Source of the DNA: a bacterium
Lineage (GTDB): Bacteria > Verrucomicrobiota > Kiritimatiellia > UBA8416
Direction of reading: 5' to 3'
NCBI GenBank assembly: GCA_020048935.1
Contig: JAIFLS010000043.1
Span: 1 to 7,230 of the forward strand
Length of the DNA: 7,230 bases
Shown: one piece after another, positions 1 to 4,532 of the stretch
Layout: each line of letters opens with the position of its first letter
How positions within the stretch are numbered: position 1 is the first letter of the stretch
Made by a program: the position numbers and the translations under genes
The notes under the pieces: generated by a model
Told to the model about the DNA's origin: nothing
What the model saw: the letters and a program-made list of their open reading frames with translations, nothing else
The model's database searches: none

Positions 1-1
1 G

Positions 2-799
2 GTTTATGTCTATCACGGCCCGTTCCAGGGGCGATCGTTCCAGATCGACACGGAGCCGAAGGACTTCACGATCAAACTGCACAAGCGGACAGTCGAACTG
101 ATGCAGCTCGGTTGTACCGGTGCCCAGTATGATCCGGGCTTGGTGCGCTTGTGTTTTGGCGGTCCCTATCCGGAGCCCACCTTCTATCATGGTCATGGTG
201 AGGGGATCCTACCGCCCCGGGCGCAGGATGTTCCCCAGAAGACGTATCTCGCGTATGGGACCTCGATCACGCATGGGACGGATTTTGCAGGTGCGAACGC
301 TTCCTATCCGGCGCATGTGGCCTGGCGGCTGGGATATCAACTGAGGAATTTCGGTGCCAGCGGTTGCTGCCTGTGCGAGCAGGCGATGGCCGATTATCTG
401 GCGGAGCAGCCCTGTGACCTGGTGACACTGGAGCTGTCGGTGAATATGCTGGGTGCGTTTACAGCGGCCGAATTCAGGGAGCGTGCCGGCTATCTCGTGC
501 AACGCATGGCCGACAGCGACCCCGCCCGGTCGGTAGTCTGCATCACGATTCTGCCGCACTGGCGCGATATCAGCGGCTTTGCCATTCCCGCGGATGCCAA
601 ATCCACCGCAGGGGAATATCGCCAGGTCCTGCGTGACATCGTAAAAAGTCTGGCGCGGCCCAACATCACGCTGATTGAAGGCCCTGACCTGTTGCCAGAC
701 ATCGGAGGGCTCTCCTTTGATCTTCTTCACCCCAGCGCCCGTGGCATGATCCAGATTGGCGAGGAATTGACTCGGAGACTCGCAGGAAGCCAGAGGTAA
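2..799 (+). CDS. SGNH/GDSL-type esterase, 5' end cut off by the window
   Basis: The frame is open from base 2 to the TAA at 797-799 and gives 265 visible residues; the true start lies outside the window. The ATG at 101 is internal, because the 33 codons before it read as a beta-rich N-terminal domain (HGPFQGRSF and following). Numbering from base 2, the SGNH blocks are visible. Block I is YGTSITHG with the nucleophile Ser88. Block II is NFGASG at about 116-121. Block III is ELSVNML with Asn148. Block V is FDLLHP with Asp240 and His243 as the D-x-x-H pair. The usual Asp after the block III Asn is Met here. Family knowledge: such two-domain GDSL enzymes are hydrolases that cleave esters, often acetyl or acyl groups on carbohydrates. 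The substrate cannot be read from the sequence. The next gene starts 25 bases downstream on the same strand, so co-transcription is possible. Family call is firm; substrate is unknown. Confidence 0.88.
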   Translation, partial: VYVYHGPFQGRSFQIDTEPKDFTIKLHKRTVELMQLGCTGAQYDPGLVRLCFGGPYPEPTFYHGHGEGILPPRAQDVPQKTYLAYGTSITHGTDFAGANASYPAHVAWRLGYQLRNFGASGCCLCEQAMADYLAEQPCDLVTLELSVNMLGAFTAAEFRERAGYLVQRMADSDPARSVVCITILPHWRDISGFAIPADAKSTAGEYRQVLRDIVKSLARPNITLIEGPDLLPDIGGLSFDLLHPSARGMIQIGEELTRRLAGSQR

Positions 800-824
800 G
801 ACCGCGAATTAAGAAAAGGATACG

Positions 825-2225
825 ATGATGAAAATAACCATAACCGGAGCGATGCAGGCAGGCGCAGGGCTTTTCCCCCGCCGTTCAGGAGCCAAGGTTC
901 AGATACTCTCACTCGTCGCGATCATGTTGGCACTGCTGCCTGCCGTATCCTATGCGGTCGATAAGACATGGACAGGCAGTGCAAATGCTAATTGGGATGG
1001 CAGTAGCAACTGGTTGCCCTCTGGTATGCCAACAACAAATGACACGGCGATTTTTGATGGTACGGGAATTAATTACACGAATATCAACTTGCGTGCTGCC
1101 CGAACCTTGTCAGCTTTGTCATTCACGACAGGGCAAACAAACGCGGTGACAATCAGAGGAACCGCAACAACCCACACACTCACCTTCACAAACGGTTCGG
1201 GTACCAAGATCAGCGTTGCTACAGGAGACCACAGACTCGTCGCCTTTACGAATACTTCAAGTGATAATTTCGTTTTATTTTACGCGGATGCAATCACCAA
1301 TCACATTGCCACCGGAGCCAGTCTTGAAATCGCTGGCAGAATACCCAAAAGGCCTCAGACTGGCTCAGACGGAACTGGTGTTTTAAATTATTACACCAAA
1401 ACGGGGGGGGGAACCCTGATTCTTTCCGGCAATAATGGATCCAGCAGTGCGTGGCAATTCAACGGGGGAAGCGGGTTCAAGGTGCAGGAGGGCGTCCTGC
1501 GTCTCGCACATTCGAACGCTTCGGGAAATTCAGGTAATAACTTCCTCGTATCCAGTGGCGCTGCGCTCGAGATCACGAATTGCTCGCCGTCGTCTGCCAC
1601 TGGAACATGGACCCTCAATGGCACGGGCATCAGCAGTAACGGTGCACTTCGCAGCATCGGCGGAGCCAACGCGCTGAACTCTTCCGGAACAGGCACGGTT
1701 GCGCTAGCCAGCAGTTCAAGCATCGGGGTGGATACCGGTACCTTGACCGTTAGAAGGGTGATCTCGGGGGCCGCACCCCGAATGCTTACGAAGGTAGGGT
1801 CAGGTACGCTTGTCCTCTCCACGAACAATACCTATTCGGGCGGGACGACGGTCCGGGAAGGAACCTTGTCGTTCGGGGTTGACAATGCGCTTTCCGTATC
1901 CAACGCATTGACCCTCGCGGGCGGTACGCTCGCCATGGGCAGTTATAGCAACGCGTTCTCCACGCTGACGCTCGCTGGCGATGCCACCATCAACCTCGGA
2001 GACGGCACGGGGAGTCTTAGCTTCACCGACAGTTCGGCTCTCTCGTGGACCGGATCGTTGTCGCTGACGGGCACCCTGGGGGAGAAAACGCTGAGGTTTG
2101 GTCAGAACAACAGTGGTCTGCTTCCAGAGCAGAAATCGAAGATCACCTGGAGCGGAAAGCGCATCATGCTGGACAAGGACGGGTATGTTGCTATTACACG
2201 AGGTACCGTCGTGATCATCCAGTAG
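825..2225 (+). CDS. Secreted autotransporter-associated beta-strand-repeat protein
   Basis: This is a 466-residue protein. Two ATGs are adjacent (825 and 828); AAGGA at 816-820 fits the second slightly better (7-base gap). The signal peptide has a long basic n-region with RR at 19-20, a hydrophobic core at about 27-41 and probable cleavage after Ser-Tyr-Ala44. The mature part begins with the module TWTG..ANWDGSSNW...TNDTAIF, typical of large secreted verrucomicrobial beta-strand proteins. Two clear repeats follow: TKTGGGTLILSG at about 191-202, and LTKVGSGTLVLS with NNTYSGGTTVREGTLSFG from 321. The rest is Thr/Ser/Gly/Asn-rich, as expected for a beta-helix. The end (about 422-457) has the family closing block TLRFGQNNSGL...ITWSGKRIMLDKDGYVAI. 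No PEP-CTERM anchor and no autotransporter barrel follow; the protein stops 9 residues later. The likely place is the cell surface or outside the cell; the ligand is unknown. A G9 run lies within codons 193-196. Confidence 0.85.
   Translation: MMKITITGAMQAGAGLFPRRSGAKVQILSLVAIMLALLPAVSYAVDKTWTGSANANWDGSSNWLPSGMPTTNDTAIFDGTGINYTNINLRAARTLSALSFTTGQTNAVTIRGTATTHTLTFTNGSGTKISVATGDHRLVAFTNTSSDNFVLFYADAITNHIATGASLEIAGRIPKRPQTGSDGTGVLNYYTKTGGGTLILSGNNGSSSAWQFNGGSGFKVQEGVLRLAHSNASGNSGNNFLVSSGAALEITNCSPSSATGTWTLNGTGISSNGALRSIGGANALNSSGTGTVALASSSSIGVDTGTLTVRRVISGAAPRMLTKVGSGTLVLSTNNTYSGGTTVREGTLSFGVDNALSVSNALTLAGGTLAMGSYSNAFSTLTLAGDATINLGDGTGSLSFTDSSALSWTGSLSLTGTLGEKTLRFGQNNSGLLPEQKSKITWSGKRIMLDKDGYVAITRGTVVIIQ
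1403..1411 (+). repeat. Homopolymer run of nine G inside a coding region
   Basis: Nine consecutive G bases encode part of Thr-Gly-Gly-Gly-Thr in the first beta-strand repeat of the secreted protein. The frame on both sides matches the family repeat pattern (TKTG-x-GTL), so nine is the in-frame length. Gain or loss of one G would truncate the protein after about 195 correct residues. Such tracts are known slippage sites in surface-protein genes of other bacteria; whether this one varies is unknown. Confidence 0.9.
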
Positions 2226-2228
2226 TCA

Positions 2229-2250
2229 GCCCGCGAAGGGTCTTCCGGGC
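2229..2250 (+). terminator. Weak hairpin just after the beta-strand-repeat gene
   Basis: GCCCG (2229-2233) and GAAG (2235-2238) pair with CTTC (2242-2245) and CGGGC (2246-2250), giving nine pairs with one bulged C and a GGT loop. It begins 3 bases after the stop codon. No T-run follows, so it may be only a 3'-end stem rather than a true intrinsic terminator. Confidence 0.3.
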
Positions 2251-2297
2251 CGGGCTAGCCAAGGCCAGACGGGTTGCCTCGCCTGCCTGAAAAGGAA

Positions 2298-2330
2298 AAA
2301 CCCCGTCCAGCTTGCGCTGTGACGGGGTTT
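2298..2330. terminator. Bidirectional intrinsic terminator between convergent genes
   Basis: A perfect 10-bp stem (AAACCCCGTC, 2298-2307, with GACGGGGTTT, 2321-2330) is extended by CAGC/GCTG (2308-2311 with 2316-2319). The loop is TTGC and one T (2320) is bulged. Read on the minus strand, the stem is followed by a T-rich tail (TTTTTCCTTTT), so it best fits the end of the EF-hand gene, whose stop codon is 26 bases away. On the plus strand the tail is only TTT then CCC, so it would be a weaker terminator for the beta-strand-repeat gene. Confidence 0.8.
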
Positions 2331-2355
2331 CCCGCAAGACCTGACCTGGCTGGAT

Positions 2356-2976
2356 TTACTCTGCGGCCGGGTCTTCTGGTTCAGCCGCCGCAGCAGCTTC
2401 CTTCTTGAGCTTATGTGCCGCCGCGGCGGCCTTGTACTCCTCCGGGCTTACGAACCCATCCTTGTCGGTATCATTGGCGTTGAAGCTGGCATCTACATTC
2501 TTACCGGGTCTTGCGGCTGCATATTCCGCGCGGGAAATCTTGCCGTCCTTATCGGTGTCTGTCTTGCTGAAATAATCATTTTTCGCATTGAATTCCACCA
2601 GGCTCACGAACCCATCCTTGTCGGTGTCTTTGGCGGTGAAGCTGGCCGCGGTATCCGTGCCTTTCGGCGAAGCGTCCGCGAATTCCGCCGGGGAAAGCTT
2701 GCCGTCCTTGTCAACGTCCTTTCTGCTGAAGAACTCCGCCTTATACTCTTCCCTGGTCACGAACCCATCCTTGTCCGTGTCCATGGCGGCGAACCTGGCT
2801 TCGATGTTCTTCTTGCCAGGGAGAGAGGCTATATATTCCTTCACGGATACCTTGCCGTCCTTGTCGGTGTCGGTTCTGGTGAAAGTATCCGTCTTATTGG
2901 TGACTTCCTTGTTCTCGCCTTCGCCAGCCATCGCCATACCCGCCGCCAGCACCGTCATCGATGTGACTTTCTTCAT
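2356..2976 (-). CDS. Secreted six-EF-hand calcium-binding protein
   Basis: This is a 206-residue protein starting at the ATG at 2976. A longer in-frame opening from 3072 exists, but the start at 2976 has AAGGAG five bases upstream (2982-2987) and a signal-like N-terminus (MKK, then hydrophobic residues 7-17, possible cleavage after Ala-Met-Ala17). The upstream extension would also overlap the promoter. Six canonical 12-residue EF loops of the form D-x-D-x-D-G-x-[VLI]-[ST]-x-x-E lie at residues 36-47, 66-77, 87-98, 117-128, 140-151 and 169-180. Every loop has Glu at position 12, so all six should bind calcium. They alternate DGK and DGF types, which makes three tandem two-hand modules about 51-53 residues apart. 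The C-terminus (from 183) is rich in Ala, Lys and Glu. It has no enzyme domain. The likely role is extracytoplasmic calcium binding or signalling; the partner is unknown. It is transcribed alone, convergent with the beta-strand-repeat gene. Confidence 0.9.
   Translation of the reverse strand: MKKVTSMTVLAAGMAMAGEGENKEVTNKTDTFTRTDTDKDGKVSVKEYIASLPGKKNIEARFAAMDTDKDGFVTREEYKAEFFSRKDVDKDGKLSPAEFADASPKGTDTAASFTAKDTDKDGFVSLVEFNAKNDYFSKTDTDKDGKISRAEYAAARPGKNVDASFNANDTDKDGFVSPEEYKAAAAAHKLKKEAAAAAEPEDPAAE
2437..2871 (-). repeat. Three tandem two-EF-hand modules repeated at DNA level
   Basis: The six EF loops occupy 2836-2871, 2746-2781, 2683-2718, 2593-2628, 2524-2559 and 2437-2472. On the plus strand, ACGAACCCATCCTTGTC recurs three times (DGF loops) and TTGCCGTCCTT recurs three times (DGK loops), nearly unchanged. 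The alternation points to duplication of a two-hand unit of roughly 155 bp rather than six independent hands. Confidence 0.85.
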
Positions 2977-2995
2977 CTTGTCTCCTTGTTGTTTT

Positions 2996-3008
2996 CCCCT
3001 TATAGGGG
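2996..3008 (-). other. Small inverted repeat in the EF-hand leader
   Basis: CCCCT (2996-3000) and AGGGG (3004-3008) form a 5-bp inverted repeat with a TAT spacer. It lies within the predicted 5' leader of the EF-hand mRNA, 9 bases upstream of its Shine-Dalgarno sequence. It is short and could be chance, but its position would allow an effect on translation. Confidence 0.35.
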
Positions 3009-3027
3009 CTAATCTAATCGGACGGAA

Positions 3028-3056
3028 AATATATCCGTTAATGTACCGCTGGGCAA
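3028..3056 (-). promoter_or_regulatory. Sigma70-type promoter of the EF-hand gene
   Basis: Read on the minus strand, TTGCCC (3051-3056) and TATATT (3028-3033) are separated by exactly 17 bases. The -10 box matches the consensus at 5 of 6 positions and the -35 box at 4 of 6. Transcription would begin near 3020-3022, giving a leader of about 45 bases with AAGGAG close to the ATG at 2976. The palindrome ACGGA-N7-TCCGT (3022-3038) overlaps the -10 box and could be an operator. Confidence 0.6.
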
Positions 3057-3070
3057 CATTTTTATTGAGC

Positions 3071-3100
3071 AACCGACAGCTACCGACTGCTACCGACTGC
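3071..3100 (-). repeat. Three tandem 10-bp repeats upstream of the EF-hand promoter
   Basis: On the plus strand the units are AACCGACAGC, TACCGACTGC and TACCGACTGC. The last two are identical and the first differs at two positions. The 10-bp period puts each copy on the same face of the helix. The array begins 14 bp upstream of the -35 box, where activators commonly bind. It could equally be a slippage repeat with no function. Confidence 0.7.
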
Positions 3101-3147
3101 TTCTATTTCTCACTCGTGGATCCGGCTTCTGAACCCGAACTCCGTCA

Positions 3148-3176
3148 TTGATTTAGAAACAGCTTCGTCCCATAAT
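3148..3176 (+). promoter_or_regulatory. Promoter of the broken DUF1456 gene
   Basis: TTGATT (3148-3153) and CATAAT (3171-3176) are separated by 17 bases. The -10 box matches 5 of 6 and the -35 box 4 of 6 consensus positions. The start of transcription would fall near 3183. GAGGGA (3195-3200) is a good ribosome binding site 6 bases before the ATG at 3207. Confidence 0.55.
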
Positions 3177-3206
3177 CCGAGTCTAGGAAAAACAGAGGGA
3201 ACCATT

Positions 3207-3600
3207 ATGTTCTTCGGTAATAACGATGTGCTGCGCCGTTTACGCTATATTTTTGATTTCAGTGATTCAAAAATGATCCGTATTTTCGGTCGTGTCGAGT
3301 GCACCGTCACCCGCGCCGAGATCAGCGACTGGATGAAGAAGGATGATGATCCCGCATTTGTGCAATTCAACGATCGGCTGCTGACCGGAGTGCCGCCTTA
3401 ATAACAATATCATCCTGCGAAAATTGAAGATCGCCCTGAATCTAAAGGCAGAGGATATACTGGGAGTCCTTGAGATGGACGGCGTGACCATCAGCAAGCA
3501 CGAGCTTAGCGCCTTTTTCCGGAAGCCCGGCACGCCCCACTACCGCGTATGCCAGGATCAGCTTCTGCGCCGGTTTCTCGCCGGCCTGCAAAAGATCCGA
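3207..3600 (+). pseudogene. Broken DUF1456 (YehS-like) gene
   Basis: Family knowledge: DUF1456 proteins have two similar repeats and are usually about 150-160 residues long; their function is not established. Here the first repeat is read from the ATG at 3207 (NNDVLRRLRYIFDFSDSKMI, then RAEISDWMKKDD) and ends at the TAA at 3399-3401. The second repeat continues in the +1 frame from about 3397: LNNNIILRKLKIALNLKAED, then SKHELSAFFRK and CQDQLLRRFLAGLQ. No ribosome binding site or good start precedes the second half. The linker (normally about 20 residues with a FLNGLI..KRG-like stretch) is nearly absent. One deletion of a length not divisible by three would therefore explain both the shift and the short linker. 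Similarity ends near 3594, where a different protein fragment begins. Promoter and ribosome binding site look intact, so a 64-residue N-terminal product may still be made. A sequencing error alone would not restore the linker. Confidence 0.75.
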
Positions 3601-3879
3601 TTCTGGCAGGTGAGCTTTACGAACTGTCCCAGAAAAGAAAAGCCCGCCCGACCCAAGTGGTTACACTGGTACTGTCGGGAGTAACGATTGGCTCACCTCG
3701 TATGCCAAGGCGGCTGAAATCCTTGGCGTATCACGGGTGCGCGTATTCCAGCTTGCATCCCTGGTCACCAAGCTGCCGAAAGAGATTACAGATTATCTCG
3801 TTCAGAACAATGACAACACGGATATCAGGCGACATTTTACCGAGCAGCGACTCCGCCCAATGGCGGGATTGAGAATGGG
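3594..3879 (+). pseudogene. Fragment of a ParB/KorB-like helix-turn-helix protein, frameshifted
   Basis: Two coding-like pieces in different frames read as one protein. From 3594 one frame gives DPILAGELYELSQKRKARPT. From about 3680 another frame gives SNDWLTSYAKAAEILGVSRV, then RVFQLASLVTKLPKEITDYL and FTEQRLRPMAGL. The AKAAEILGVSRVRVFQLASL stretch is a classic helix-turn-helix of the ParB/KorB type. Similar helix-turn-helix proteins occur, to my recollection, next to or fused with serine recombinases in Planctomycetota and relatives. The N-terminal part is missing: the fragment abuts the end of the DUF1456 remnant with no start codon or ribosome binding site. A frame change lies between about 3655 and 3685. 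The last open frame runs on to a TGA at 3992-3994, but a terminator-like hairpin inside that stretch suggests the bases after 3879 are not coding. I judge it a dead remnant left by a deletion or insertion. Confidence 0.6.
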
Positions 3880-3930
3880 AACCCAGCCTGCATGGCGCCT
3901 ATGCACGGAATGCAGGCAGGGCTGGGTTTT
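3880..3930. terminator. Long hairpin, probable bidirectional terminator
   Basis: AACCCAGCC (3880-3888) pairs with GGCTGGGTT (3920-3928), and TGCAT (3889-3893) pairs with ATGCA (3910-3914). The extra GGCAG (3915-3919) is bulged and the loop is 16 bases. TTTT ends at 3930, then GGGG follows, so the T-tail is short. It lies between the plus-strand remnants and the stop codon of the minus-strand small gene, where a shared terminator is expected. Confidence 0.6.
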
Positions 3931-3944
3931 GGGGATGGCGATTA

Positions 3945-4127
3945 TCAGGCATGAACCGGCTGGTCACAGCCCCGGTCGTATGCCAGCAGCCTGACCGCAC
4001 TGTCCCGCTTGACGAGCTCACGGTTCAACTCCCTGACGTACACATACCTGAGCAGGTAGGCATCGGGTGGAACCGCATCGCCATCCCCGAATCCCCACTT
4101 GGATTGGTATTCATCCCAGTATTTCAT
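3945..4127 (-). CDS. Small protein of unknown function (60 residues)
   Basis: The reading frame begins at the ATG at 4127, preceded by AGGA with a 5-base gap, and ends with TGA at 3945-3947. The longer opening to 4163 would use TTG and has no better ribosome binding site. The protein starts MKYWDEYQSKWGFGDGDAVP, then PDAYLLRYVYVRELNREL and ends RLLAYDRGCDQPVHA. It has no signal peptide or membrane segment. It is acidic and aromatic at the N-terminus (three Trp/Tyr pairs) and helical-looking in the middle. The residue composition is natural, whereas the overlapping plus-strand frame (3951-4178) looks like an antisense reading. I do not recognise the family with certainty; the WGF.DG.AVPPDA pattern looks like a conserved motif. 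It stands alone, between decayed genes, with a 6-3-6 inverted repeat in its upstream region. The C-terminus may be truncated, since the frame one base along continues CLIIAIPKTQ. Confidence 0.55.
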   Translation of the reverse strand: MKYWDEYQSKWGFGDGDAVPPDAYLLRYVYVRELNRELVKRDSAVRLLAYDRGCDQPVHA

Positions 4128-4153
4128 CTTGTTCCTGTTGTTGCTTCCTATAG

Positions 4154-4168
4154 ACCGATCCAATCGGT
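4154..4168 (-). promoter_or_regulatory. Inverted repeat upstream of the 60-residue gene
   Basis: ACCGAT (4154-4159) and ATCGGT (4163-4168) are perfect complements with a CCA spacer. The site is 27 bases upstream of the ATG at 4127, in the likely leader or promoter. It could be an operator half-site pair or a small RNA stem. No convincing -35/-10 pair could be placed around it. Confidence 0.4.
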
Positions 4169-4181
4169 AAAGTGGTAAGCA

Positions 4182-4250
4182 TTAGGCCTTGGCAAGGATC
4201 CTGACGACGTGGTAGGTGGCTTTACGGGTATATTGCCCAATATAGTTGAT
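4182..4250 (-). pseudogene. 22-codon C-terminal scrap of an unknown gene
   Basis: Read on the minus strand, 22 codons (INYIGQYTRKATYHVV, then RILAKA) end in TAA at 4182-4184 and are preceded by an in-frame TAG at 4251-4253. No start codon or ribosome binding site precedes it. The reading looks like a basic protein C-terminus, and it sits directly upstream of the 60-residue gene on the same strand. It may be the end of a lost neighbour. It is too short for a firm call. Confidence 0.2.
4229..4244. promoter_or_regulatory. AT-rich perfect inverted repeat (7-2-7)
   Basis: TATATTG (4229-4235) and CAATATA (4238-4244) are perfect complements with a CC spacer. This compact, symmetric form is typical of a dimeric repressor site. 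It lies in the divergent region between the 60-residue minus-strand gene and the GH95-like gene, so it could act on either. Confidence 0.4.
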
Positions 4251-4467
4251 CTAAACGTGATCATGTGTTGAGTTCCTTTCTATGGTTGTTGTGCAGGGGG
4301 AGTGGATAAGTGCATCGGTGAGAATTGATCTGGCCTTGTAAGGGATTTCCCGGCACGCCCACCAGCGTAGATGAATCCATTTTAGGGAGATAAGGATTGA
4401 CGTGGAATATGGGGTTTGCCATCTTTTTCCGCGTGGAAAGGTTTGACAGCCTCAAAAATGAACTCCT
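4251..4467. other. Divergent intergenic region before the GH95-like gene
   Basis: I find no supported gene in these 217 bases. TTGACG (4397-4402) is a fair -35 candidate, but the hexamer 17 bases on (CATCTT) is a poor -10 box. TTGACA at 4443-4448 is too close to the ATG at 4468 to serve it. No Shine-Dalgarno sequence is seen just before that ATG. A sigma factor with another consensus or a dedicated regulator may be used. Confidence 0.5.
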
Positions 4468-4532
4468 ATGCAAAAAGCAATTTCTTATCAGTCGACCAGG
4501 CGCTGGATCGCCTGGTCGAGAACCATCCCTGA
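4458..4532 (+). other. Short frame overlapping the start of the GH95-like gene
   Basis: A 24-codon frame begins at ATG 4458, ten bases before the hydrolase ATG, in a different frame, and ends at TGA 4530-4532. It reads MNSYAKSNFLSVDQALDRLV and four more residues. It has no clear ribosome binding site. It spans the 11-bp inverted repeat at 4492-4519, so if translated it could change folding of that stem and so affect the hydrolase. It may be a chance frame. Confidence 0.2.

Noticed and set aside
209..730. Minus-strand open frame within the SGNH hydrolase
   Set aside because: It lies wholly antisense to a gene with all SGNH blocks in order, and it has no recognisable motif.
1391..1828. Minus-strand open frame within the beta-strand-repeat gene
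   Set aside because: Its Pro/Leu/Val-rich product is the usual antisense reading of a Thr/Gly/Ser-rich repeat protein.
3071..3100. CRISPR-like or iteron origin reading of the 10-bp repeats
   Set aside because: There are no spacers, the units are too short for a CRISPR, and no replication gene or AT-rich block lies beside them.
2413..3151. Two long plus-strand open frames across the EF-hand gene
   Set aside because: They are antisense readings of the repeated EF loops; the minus-strand product has six canonical calcium loops, a ribosome binding site and a promoter.
3393..3404. Programmed +1 frameshift at CCG-CCT-TAA in the DUF1456 gene
   Set aside because: The shift direction fits, but no Shine-Dalgarno-like stimulator is seen and the linker residues would still be missing, so a deletion explains more.
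3951..4178. Plus-strand frame opposite the 60-residue gene
   Set aside because: It runs through a region where the minus strand has a better ribosome binding site and a more natural protein; its start is inside the downstream end of that gene.
4397..4425. Promoter TTGACG...CATCTT for the hydrolase
   Set aside because: The -10 candidate matches the consensus poorly, so no promoter is annotated.
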